Notes under the pieces: generated by a model
Seen by the model: only the letters and a program-made list of their open reading frames with translations
What the model was told of the DNA's origin: nothing
The model's database searches: none
Position numbers and translations under genes: made by a program
Part shown: piece after piece, positions 13,759-20,652 of the stretch
How positions within the stretch are numbered: the stretch's first letter is position 1
How the letters are laid out: each line of letters begins with the position of its first letter
DNA from: an uncultured Phascolarctobacterium sp.
GTDB taxonomy: Bacteria; Bacillota; Negativicutes; Acidaminococcales; Acidaminococcaceae
Assembly: GCA_900544795.1 (NCBI GenBank)
Contig: UQWM01000017.1
Location: 1-47,804, forward strand
Direction of reading: 5' to 3'
DNA: 47,804 nucleotides

Positions 13759-14721
13759 TTAGTTAATTGTAATTTGACCATAGGTCACTAAAACAGTACC
13801 TTGGGGTGCCGACAGGGCGGGGCATTGGTAGAGGATGATGCCGTCCTGCTGGGCGTGGTAGGTGGTAAGCGTTGTGCCGAACAGGTCGGTGAGCCGTCCC
13901 AGTTCTGCGCCGCAGGTTACTTTGTCACCGCTGCGGAAATTGGGGAACCAGCAGCCGTCCTGGCTATTTTCGAGGTAGATGACGTTGGTGACGTCGGTGG
14001 GGGTATATTTTTGAGGCAGCGGCGCTGCGGCTATGCAGCCCAGCTTGTGCAGGAGGCGGTGGATATCGTTTTTATAGGCGTCGATATCCTGCCGCAGGCA
14101 CATACCGGTACCGCCGCGTTCGATAAGCAGCGAGGGGACGCCGGAGATGGCGGCGTAATTGTAAGCGCCGGTGGTGGCGGTAGAGCGTACCATAAATTCC
14201 ATGTCCAAAGTTTGCGCTGCGTCCCGTGCTTTTGCAGAGATATCATCATTGGGTAGGCCGGGATAGTAAACGTAGGGGTGCAGCTCCTCGTGGATATCGC
14301 CGCTGTGCATGTCGATGTAAAAGTCGGCCAGTGGGAAGAAATAGTGACTGAGCAGCCAGGCTGTTTTTTGCGACAGGGTGCCGTTGGCGTCACCAGGGAA
14401 TTCGCGGTTAAGGTTTTTGCCGTCTTCGGGAACGATGAATTCTCGTCTGGCCCAGAAGCCGTGGATATTGACGGGGTGGAGGATGATGAGGCAGCCGGAA
14501 ATATCCTCGGGAGCTATGTCGCGGCCCAGCTCCATAGCTGCCGCGATACCGGGGTATTCACCGCCGTGGATACCGGCAGTGATGAGGACGGTAGGGCCGT
14601 TACTACAGCCATTGATGATGGTGATGGGTATTTTAGTAGTTGTATCCAGGACCGGCAGGCAGGTGCGCAGTTTTTGTCCGCGGGCTGATTCCAGGCCACA
14701 GATGTGCAAAGTATCTGACAT
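13759..14721 (-). CDS. Succinylglutamate desuccinylase/aspartoacylase-family zinc hydrolase
   Basis: Cytoplasmic zinc-dependent amidohydrolase, M14-like fold, 320 residues. The zinc ligands are recognisable as H52 and E55 in GIHGGEYPG and H139 in IDMHSGD. Also visible are the family substrate segment GKNLNREFPG (101-110) and a probable catalytic Glu in LLIERGG. Family members remove acyl groups from N-acyl amino acids; this branch is usually annotated only to family level, and true AstE or AspA activity cannot be assumed without arginine-catabolic neighbours, none of which are here. The start follows AAAGGAG. Transcribed toward the CDF gene and divergently from the riboswitch-ABC unit. Confidence 0.85.
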   Translation of the reverse strand: MSDTLHICGLESARGQKLRTCLPVLDTTTKIPITIINGCSNGPTVLITAGIHGGEYPGIAAAMELGRDIAPEDISGCLIILHPVNIHGFWARREFIVPEDGKNLNREFPGDANGTLSQKTAWLLSHYFFPLADFYIDMHSGDIHEELHPYVYYPGLPNDDISAKARDAAQTLDMEFMVRSTATTGAYNYAAISGVPSLLIERGGTGMCLRQDIDAYKNDIHRLLHKLGCIAAAPLPQKYTPTDVTNVIYLENSQDGCWFPNFRSGDKVTCGAELGRLTDLFGTTLTTYHAQQDGIILYQCPALSAPQGTVLVTYGQITIN

Positions 14722-14840
14722 TTTAAAGCTCCTTTAAAAGTGTTATTCGTAATTGTTATTGTCAACTATTATAGCATATGCTGATATATTTATACAAAAA
14801 AGAAGGCAAGCAAAAAGAAGTAGAACACTAAATAAAAGTG

Positions 14841-14869
14841 TTTACTAAGTATATTATTTGTGCTAATAT
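14841..14869 (+). promoter_or_regulatory. Promoter of cobalamin leader C
   Basis: TTTACT (14841-14846), 17-base spacer, TAATAT (14864-14869), about 20 bases before the aptamer. Confidence 0.6.
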
Positions 14870-14889
14870 TAAAAATAACTTAATAATTT

Positions 14890-14994
14890 TATCAAAGGTG
14901 CCGCAAGGTTAAATTAGGGAAGTCCGGTGTAAATCCGGCACGGTCACGCCACTGTAAGCGCGTTATGCGTAAGTCAGATCGCAGCCTTTGGTTT
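14890..14994 (+). promoter_or_regulatory. Cobalamin riboswitch C, compact form
   Basis: AAAGGTGCCGCAAGGTTAAA, TAGGGAAGTCCGGTG, TAAATCCGGCACGGT and CACGCCACTGTAA match the core; it closes with AGTCAGAT and CGCAGCCTTTGGT. P1 pairs ATCAAAGG (14891-14898) with CCTTTGGT (14985-14992). The arm between the core and the 3' closing strand is shorter than in copies A and B. It lacks their 36-base block and leads directly to a terminator and the ABC importer. Confidence 0.88.
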
Positions 14995-15098
14995 TGCCAT
15001 ATCCGCGGGTGACGGATCAGCAGTCAGCTCTTAAAAATTACATAAATAGGGTAGTTATACCAGAAGGAATAGTTATGCCTGTTTATATAGATTTTGCG

Positions 15099-15139
15099 AT
15101 CTCCTGCATCCATGGTTTATGGCTGCAGGAGATTTTTTT
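15099..15139 (+). terminator. Cobalamin-controlled terminator before the ABC operon
   Basis: ATCTCCTGCA (15099-15108) pairs with TGCAGGAGAT (15124-15133), then seven T. B12 binding upstream should favour this hairpin and shut off the importer genes. Confidence 0.85.
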
Positions 15140-15157
15140 GTAAGGAGATGGAAAGCG

Positions 15158-16102
15158 TTGAAAAACAAACAGATTTGGGGCAGGATAGGGCAGATCGTGC
15201 TGGTATTGTTGGGTATCAGCTTCGTGACCTTTGCCTTGGTGATGCTGTCGCCAGGTGACCCGGTGCGGCAAATGATTGCCGGCAATGAGGACATTGTTGT
15301 CAGTCAGATCGAAATTGATGCCTTAAGGCAAGAACTGGGACTGGATAAGCCGTTTATTTTTCAGTATTTGGACTGGCTGGGCCGGGCGGTGCAGGGTGAT
15401 TTTGGCTTTTCGTATATGGTGAAGAAGCCTGTGGTAGAAGAGTTGCTGTACAGTTTGCCGGCAACACTGATTTTATCGCTGGCGTCAACATTTTTTATGC
15501 TGGTCGTTTCGCTGCCATTAGGCATCTATGCGGCAGTTAAACGCAATAGTGCTTTTGACTATGTAGTGAGGGGTATGACATTTTTTGGCGTTTCAGTGCC
15601 AAACTTTTGGATGGGGCTGATGCTGCTGTGGATTTTTGGCTTGCAGCTGGGCTGGCTGCCTATAGTTGGTGGCCGTGTAAGTTTGGAAACACTGATTTTG
15701 CCGGCGCTGACTTTAGGTATAGTTATGGCGGCTAAATATACGCGGCAGGTGCGTGCTACGGTGCTGGAAGAACTGAATCAGGATTATGTGGTGGGTGCCC
15801 GTGCCAGAGGTATGAGCGAAACATACATCCTCTGGAAGGAAGTACTGCCCAATGCCATGCTGCCGCTGATCACGCTTTTAGGCCTATCTTTTGGCAATCT
15901 GATTGGCGGCGCGGCCGTGGTCGAAATAGTTTTTTCGTGGCCTGGGCTGGGCTATTTAGCGGTACAGTCCATTATCTACCGCGATTTTCAGTTGGTGCAG
16001 GGTATCGTTTTATGGATCGCCCTGATGTATATGGTCATCAATCTGGTGGTCGATATTTCGTATAACCGACTGGACCCACGGCTGAGAAAGGAAGGTAGAT
16101 AG
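15158..16102 (+). CDS. Nickel/peptide-type ABC transporter permease (NikB/DppB family)
   Basis: One of two inner-membrane permeases. I choose TTG 15158 because AAGGAG lies 10 bases upstream; the in-frame ATG at 15119 falls inside the terminator hairpin. This gives 314 residues. The N-terminal signature VTFALVMLSPGDPVRQM is typical of the DppB/NikB family, about six membrane spans follow, and the ATPase-docking EAA loop is read as ARARGMSETYILWKEVLPNA. Control by the cobalamin riboswitch is shared by the whole five-gene operon. Likely substrate is discussed in the findings. Confidence 0.9.
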   Translation: MKNKQIWGRIGQIVLVLLGISFVTFALVMLSPGDPVRQMIAGNEDIVVSQIEIDALRQELGLDKPFIFQYLDWLGRAVQGDFGFSYMVKKPVVEELLYSLPATLILSLASTFFMLVVSLPLGIYAAVKRNSAFDYVVRGMTFFGVSVPNFWMGLMLLWIFGLQLGWLPIVGGRVSLETLILPALTLGIVMAAKYTRQVRATVLEELNQDYVVGARARGMSETYILWKEVLPNAMLPLITLLGLSFGNLIGGAAVVEIVFSWPGLGYLAVQSIIYRDFQLVQGIVLWIALMYMVINLVVDISYNRLDPRLRKEGR

Positions 16103-16103
16103 C

Positions 16104-16934
16104 ATGGAAAACATTATCAATGGCTTAAAAACCAATCGTGCTTTTGCCTTCTCCAGTTTTTTGGTACTGATATTATTGGGCATTGCAGTGGCTGCGCCGC
16201 GGATAGCTCCTTACGACCCATTGGAAGCAACTATGAAGCATGCTTATCTGCCGCCTTCGGCAGAGCATCTTTTTGGTACTGATAAGCTGGGCCGTGATTG
16301 TTTTAGCCGCATTTTATATGGTGCCAGCTATTCGTTGAGCAGTGTCTTGATACTGGTTGCTGTAATTTTTGTAGTTGGTACCTCGTTGGGTGTGCTGGCC
16401 GGTTATTTTGGCGGCAAGGTAGATACGGTGATCATGCGTATCTCGGATATGATGATCTCTTTTCCGGGGATGATTTTGGCGATCGCCATCGCCGGCATTT
16501 TAGGCGGTAGCCTGATCAACGCCATCATCGCTTTGACTATCGTTACCTGGACCAAATATGCCCGCCTGGCCCGCAGTATGGTTTTAAAAATCAAAAAGCG
16601 GGATTTTGTGGAGGCGGCCGTCGTTAACGGCGGCAAACCGACCCATATTTTATGGCAGCATATCGTGCCTAATATCCTGCCGTTGATGGTGATAACGGCA
16701 GCAGCCGATATCGGCGCCATGATGATGGAGCTGGCCGGACTGTCATTTTTGGGCTTTGGCTCGCAGCCGCCTGCTCCTGAATGGGGCCTGATGCTGAACG
16801 AAGGCCGCCAGCAGCTGCAAACTGCGCCGTGGCTGATGATTTTCCCCGGTTTGGCTATCTTTTTGACCGTAGTTGTTTTTAACCTGTGGGGCGATGCCCT
16901 GCGCGACGTGCTTGATCCGCGTCAGGAAGACTGA
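16104..16934 (+). CDS. Nickel/peptide-type ABC transporter permease (NikC/DppC family)
   Basis: Second permease, 276 residues, one base after the first and clearly cotranscribed. It begins with the family's N-terminal helix and the motif HLFGTDKLGRDCFSRILYG, characteristic of DppC/OppC/NikC proteins. The EAA loop reads EAAVVNGGKPTHILWQHIVP. About six spans. The start ATG follows AAGGTAG at the end of the previous gene. With its partner it forms the channel of the importer. Confidence 0.9.
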   Translation: MENIINGLKTNRAFAFSSFLVLILLGIAVAAPRIAPYDPLEATMKHAYLPPSAEHLFGTDKLGRDCFSRILYGASYSLSSVLILVAVIFVVGTSLGVLAGYFGGKVDTVIMRISDMMISFPGMILAIAIAGILGGSLINAIIALTIVTWTKYARLARSMVLKIKKRDFVEAAVVNGGKPTHILWQHIVPNILPLMVITAAADIGAMMMELAGLSFLGFGSQPPAPEWGLMLNEGRQQLQTAPWLMIFPGLAIFLTVVVFNLWGDALRDVLDPRQED

Positions 16935-16991
16935 TTAGTTTACTTAAGCAACACTTATTATAAACAAATGGATTTGAAAGGAAGATGTACT

Positions 16992-18569
16992 ATGAACAAG
17001 ACTATTAAATTTACTGCAGCGGCTGCCATGATCGGCCTGCTGGCTTTCGCAGCTGCCGGCTGCGGTGGCGGCGATAAAAAGGCTGCAGCTGCTAAGGATA
17101 CGCTGAAATTTGGCGTTACCAATTTTGCCGATAGCCTTGAGCCTACAGATAACTACTTTGGTTGGATCGTGATGCGTTACGGCCTGGGTGAATGTTTGGT
17201 GAAATTTGATAAAAAAATGAATTCTACGCCCTGGATCGCCGAAAGCTGGCAGGTAAGCGACGATAAACTGACCTGGACTTTTAAGATCAATGATAAAGCA
17301 ACCTTCTCTAACGGTAATAAGGTAACTGCCGAGGCTGTTAAAAAATCCATTGAACGTACTTTTGCTAAAGCTGCCCGTGCCAGAGCGATGTTTGAATACG
17401 ACAGCATCAGCGCCGATGGACAGACTTTGACTATTAAAACTAATAAGCCGGTAGCTACATTACCGGGCATGCTGGGTGATCCGCTGTTTATTGTTGTGGA
17501 TCCCAGTGTTACTGACCGTGATTATGCTAAACAGGGTCCTATCTGTACCGGGCCGTATGTTGTTAAAGAATACAGCAAGGCGAAAGCCGTTATGGATGCT
17601 AACCCCAACTATTGGGATGGCGCAGTGCCCTTTAAGCATGTTGAGATCACTTCTATTGACGACCCCAATACTCGTGCGATGGCGTTGCAGTCCGGCGAGA
17701 TCGATATGGCGATCAATATTGCTCCCGGTGATATGGCGCTGTTCAATAACAAAGATAAATACCATATCAGCAGCATTGCTTCCCTGCGCGACGTTTTGGC
17801 GCGCATGAACAGCAGCGAAGGCAAACCGATGCATGATAAACGTGTGCGTGAAGCCCTGCTTTCCGCATTGGACCGCGAAACCTATTGCAAGGTGCTGTTG
17901 AAAGATACCTTTACTACCGGCGGACCGCTGATGCCTCCTTCTGTTGATTATGGCTTTGACCATCTGAAAGACCCCAATACCTACAATGTAGAACGTGCGA
18001 AAAAATTGCTGGAAGAAGCAGGCTGGAAAGATACTGACGGTGACGGCATCGTCGATAAAGACGGCAAAAACCTGGAAATGGATTTCATTTTCTACAGTGG
18101 CCGTGCCGAGCTGCCGCTCTTTGCGGAGGCTACTCAGGCAGATGCGAAGAAGGTGGGTATTAAAATCAATTTGAAAAATGTTGACTATAATGTTCTGGAC
18201 GGTATCGGCGTACGGGGCGAATACGATCTGCTGATCTCCAACATCCTAACTTTGCAGGCCGGTGACCCGGAAGTCTTTATCAACCAATATTGGAAAACCA
18301 ACGTCAATGGTAACAATCCGCAGAACGGCAGCGGTTATAGTAACCCAACCTATGACGCGCTCAGCGACAGGCTGTCAGTGGAGTTTGACCCGGCTAAGCG
18401 CCGCGAACTTGTCATCGAGATGCAGAAGCTTATTCTTGATGACGCTGCTACTATCATCTTCGGTTATCCGCAGACGAATATGATCAGCAATACTTCTATT
18501 ACTGATGCAGAAATTTTACCGTGCGATTATTACTGGCTGACTAAAGATATCAAACCTGCCCAGAAATAA
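16992..18569 (+). CDS. Substrate-binding lipoprotein, SBP family 5 (NikA/DppA/OppA)
   Basis: Extracytoplasmic solute-binding lipoprotein, 525 residues. ATG 16992 is preferred over an in-frame ATG 24 bases earlier because AAAGGAAG lies about 8 bases upstream and a clean lipoprotein signal follows: positive MNKTIKF, a hydrophobic core, then the lipobox AAAGC at about residue 20. The mature protein has the SBP_bac_5 signature region ATFSNGNKVTAEAVKKSIER. No obvious histidine-rich metal site is present. NikA-type proteins carry nickel chelates and DppA-type carry dipeptides; sequence alone does not decide between them. Confidence 0.9.
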   Translation: MNKTIKFTAAAAMIGLLAFAAAGCGGGDKKAAAAKDTLKFGVTNFADSLEPTDNYFGWIVMRYGLGECLVKFDKKMNSTPWIAESWQVSDDKLTWTFKINDKATFSNGNKVTAEAVKKSIERTFAKAARARAMFEYDSISADGQTLTIKTNKPVATLPGMLGDPLFIVVDPSVTDRDYAKQGPICTGPYVVKEYSKAKAVMDANPNYWDGAVPFKHVEITSIDDPNTRAMALQSGEIDMAINIAPGDMALFNNKDKYHISSIASLRDVLARMNSSEGKPMHDKRVREALLSALDRETYCKVLLKDTFTTGGPLMPPSVDYGFDHLKDPNTYNVERAKKLLEEAGWKDTDGDGIVDKDGKNLEMDFIFYSGRAELPLFAEATQADAKKVGIKINLKNVDYNVLDGIGVRGEYDLLISNILTLQAGDPEVFINQYWKTNVNGNNPQNGSGYSNPTYDALSDRLSVEFDPAKRRELVIEMQKLILDDAATIIFGYPQTNMISNTSITDAEILPCDYYWLTKDIKPAQK

Positions 18570-18593
18570 TCCGCAGGAAGAAGGGACACTGTA

Positions 18594-19385
18594 ATGCTTT
18601 TAAAAGTTACAGATCTGGACATCAGCTACGGCAGCAAGGCTACCGTAGCCGGTGCCAATATAGAACTTAACAAGGGTGAGATATTGTCCATCGTCGGCGA
18701 AAGCGGCAGCGGCAAAACCACTGTCATTCGAGCTATCATGGGCTGCTTGCCTGGTAATGGCCGCGTCAGCGGTGGTGATATAGTTTTTGACGGTAAAAGT
18801 TTGCTGGACAATACGCCGGAAGAATGGCGGCAGATGTGCGGCACAGAGATCTCGATGATTTTTCAGGACAGCGGTAATATGATCAATCCTATTCGCCGCA
18901 TCGACGAACAGTTTGTTGATTATATCCTGACGCATGCGCCACAGACGTCCAGGCAGGAGGCTTACCAAATGGCCATCAGAATGCTGGACGATGTGCGGCT
19001 GCCTAATCCTGATAATGTGATGCGGAGTTACCCGTTCGAGCTGTCGGGCGGTATGCGTCAGCGTGTCGGTATCGCAATGGCGATGACCTTCAGCCCGAAG
19101 CTGCTTTTGGCGGATGAACCGACCAGCGCGCTGGACGTTACTACCCAGGCACAGATCATCAGGCAGATCGTCGATGTGCGTGATGAATATCATGCGGCGG
19201 TGATTATTGTTACCCATAATCTGGGTGTGGCTTCCTATATGTCAAATAAGATCATCGTTATGCAGAACGGCCAAGTCGTTGAAAGTGGTTTGCGAGAGGC
19301 TGTTATCGGCAACCCGCAGCATGAATATACTAAGGAACTGCTGGCAGCAGTCCCTGTGGTAGGGGGTAAGCGCTATTATGCCTGA
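18594..19385 (+). CDS. ABC transporter ATP-binding protein (NikD/DppD family)
   Basis: Cytoplasmic ATPase, 263 residues. Walker A GESGSGKT is at 35-42, the Q-loop is in MIFQDSGNMINP, the signature is LSGGMRQRVGIA, and Walker B is LLLADEPTSALD. At this length it lacks the long C-terminal extension seen in many DppD proteins. The gene overlaps the next by 8 bases, so the two ATPases are translationally coupled and probably form a heterodimer. Confidence 0.92.
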   Translation: MLLKVTDLDISYGSKATVAGANIELNKGEILSIVGESGSGKTTVIRAIMGCLPGNGRVSGGDIVFDGKSLLDNTPEEWRQMCGTEISMIFQDSGNMINPIRRIDEQFVDYILTHAPQTSRQEAYQMAIRMLDDVRLPNPDNVMRSYPFELSGGMRQRVGIAMAMTFSPKLLLADEPTSALDVTTQAQIIRQIVDVRDEYHAAVIIVTHNLGVASYMSNKIIVMQNGQVVESGLREAVIGNPQHEYTKELLAAVPVVGGKRYYA

Positions 19386-20394
19386 AAACGTAACATTACA
19401 CCCAGATGATAATAAAGGCTGCACCTTTGGCTGTGGCTGTCTGCACGAAGAAGTCGTAATGGAAGTCAAAAATCTGACCAAGACCTTTGCTGTTGACAGC
19501 GGCAGGGTGCTTACTGCCTGCGATAATGTCAGTCTGCAGGCATACCGGGGCAAAACCTTAGGTATTATCGGCGAAAGCGGTTGTGGTAAAAGCACGCTGG
19601 TCAGAACGATCTTACAGATCCATCCGGCTACTGCCGGTGAGGTCGTTTTTGAAGGACAGGATATTTTAGAGCTTAAAGGTGAAGCGTTGCGTCAGAATCG
19701 CCGCAAGCTGCAAATGGTTTTTCAGGACCCGTCGGCGGCGTTCAACCCGAAGATGCGCGTTAAAGATATTCTTTGTGAGCCACTATTGAATTATGGCCTG
19801 TTGAAAAAATCGGCCATAGACGCTAAAGCGGCAGAGCTGCTGCAGATGGTAGAACTGCCGGTCGAGTTTAAGGACCGTTATCCGCACAGTATGAGCGGCG
19901 GCCAGCGTCAGCGTTTGGGTATTGCCCGGGCTTTGGCCTTGGAGCCGCAGGTCATAGTCTGTGACGAAGCTACTTCGGCTCTGGACGTATCGGTACAGGA
20001 AAAAATTTGTGAGCTGCTGGTGCGTTTGCAGAAGGAAAAGGGTATTACTTATCTTTTTATCTGCCATGATATTGGTCTGGTCGATTTGATCAGCCATCAG
20101 GTAGCGGTCATGTATCTGGGCAATGTAGTAGAGCTGCTGGAACAAGGACGGTTATCGACAGAAGGCGCCCATCCCTATACCAAAGCACTGATGAAGTCGA
20201 TTTTTAAAGTTGACTTTAAGCCGGGCGAAAAAATCGAGCCTTTGGAAGGGGATATCCCCAGCCCGCTTGACCTGCCGCAGGGCTGCCCGTTTCAAAGCCG
20301 CTGTGAGCTATGTCAGGAAATCTGCCGCAATGTGAAGCCTAAGCTGCGTCAGTTGCAGCCGGGGCATTTGGTGGCCTGCCATTTAGTAAAATAA
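19378..20394 (+). CDS. ABC transporter ATP-binding protein (NikE/DppF family) with Cys-rich N terminus
   Basis: Second ATPase, 338 residues. Walker A GESGCGKS, signature MSGGQRQRLGIARA and Walker B VIVCDEATSALD are intact. The C-terminal oligopeptide-transporter extension is present, with the cysteine cluster CPFQSRCELCQEIC. Unusual is the N-terminal 25 residues before the ABC domain, which hold C15, C19 and C21 in CTFGCGC with nearby His. This could be a metal-binding element. An internal ATG (codon 28) would give a chain without it, so the true start matters. Confidence 0.9.
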   Translation: MPENVTLHPDDNKGCTFGCGCLHEEVVMEVKNLTKTFAVDSGRVLTACDNVSLQAYRGKTLGIIGESGCGKSTLVRTILQIHPATAGEVVFEGQDILELKGEALRQNRRKLQMVFQDPSAAFNPKMRVKDILCEPLLNYGLLKKSAIDAKAAELLQMVELPVEFKDRYPHSMSGGQRQRLGIARALALEPQVIVCDEATSALDVSVQEKICELLVRLQKEKGITYLFICHDIGLVDLISHQVAVMYLGNVVELLEQGRLSTEGAHPYTKALMKSIFKVDFKPGEKIEPLEGDIPSPLDLPQGCPFQSRCELCQEICRNVKPKLRQLQPGHLVACHLVK

Positions 20395-20401
20395 GCTTTA
20401 A

Positions 20402-20439
20402 TTATATTGCAGCAGTTTTGTTGGCTTGCTGCAATATAA
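20402..20439. repeat. Inverted repeat after the ABC operon
   Basis: TTATATTGCAGCA pairs with TGCTGCAATATAA across 12 bases. No T-run on the plus strand, so it is an imperfect terminator or an mRNA 3'-end hairpin. Confidence 0.5.
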
Positions 20440-20519
20440 AGTTACTAAAATATTTAAATGGACACTTCTAGAAATACTTGGTTAAAACAAAGGTGAAAAA
20501 CAAAATAAAGAGTACAGAA

Positions 20520-20550
20520 CAGGCTGTTTTCACTTTGTGAAAGCAGCCTG
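20520..20550. terminator. Probable terminator hairpin
   Basis: CAGGCTGTTTTCAC (20520-20533) pairs with GTGAAAGCAGCCTG (20537-20550) around TTT, with one G-T pair. AT-rich sequence with a T-run follows only 14 bases later, so strength is uncertain. Confidence 0.5.
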
Positions 20551-20592
20551 AAGTATTTAAAAAATTTTTTGTGAAATTTTCAAAAAAACTAT

Positions 20593-20620
20593 ATATGAAT
20601 ATTTGCTCATATGTTATAAT
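20593..20620 (+). promoter_or_regulatory. ArsR/SmtB-like operator overlapping the metal-ATPase promoter
   Basis: ATATGA-ATATTTGC-TCATAT (20593-20612) is an imperfect palindrome of the kind bound by ArsR/SmtB-family metal sensors (CadC, CzrA and relatives). It sits just upstream of the -10 TATAAT (20615-20620), where a bound repressor would block polymerase. No good -35 is seen. The sensor gene is not in this window. Confidence 0.55.
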
Positions 20621-20652
20621 AGAAAAAACAGCAAAAGTCAGGAGGTTGGAAT

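Noticed and set aside
13759..14721. Specific call as AstE or aspartoacylase
   Set aside because: Zinc ligands fit the family, but no arginine-succinyl pathway genes are nearby and branch-specific residues could not be checked.
15119..15157. ATG 15119 as start of the first permease
   Set aside because: It lies within the riboswitch-controlled terminator hairpin and has no ribosome site; TTG 15158 has AAGGAG at good spacing.
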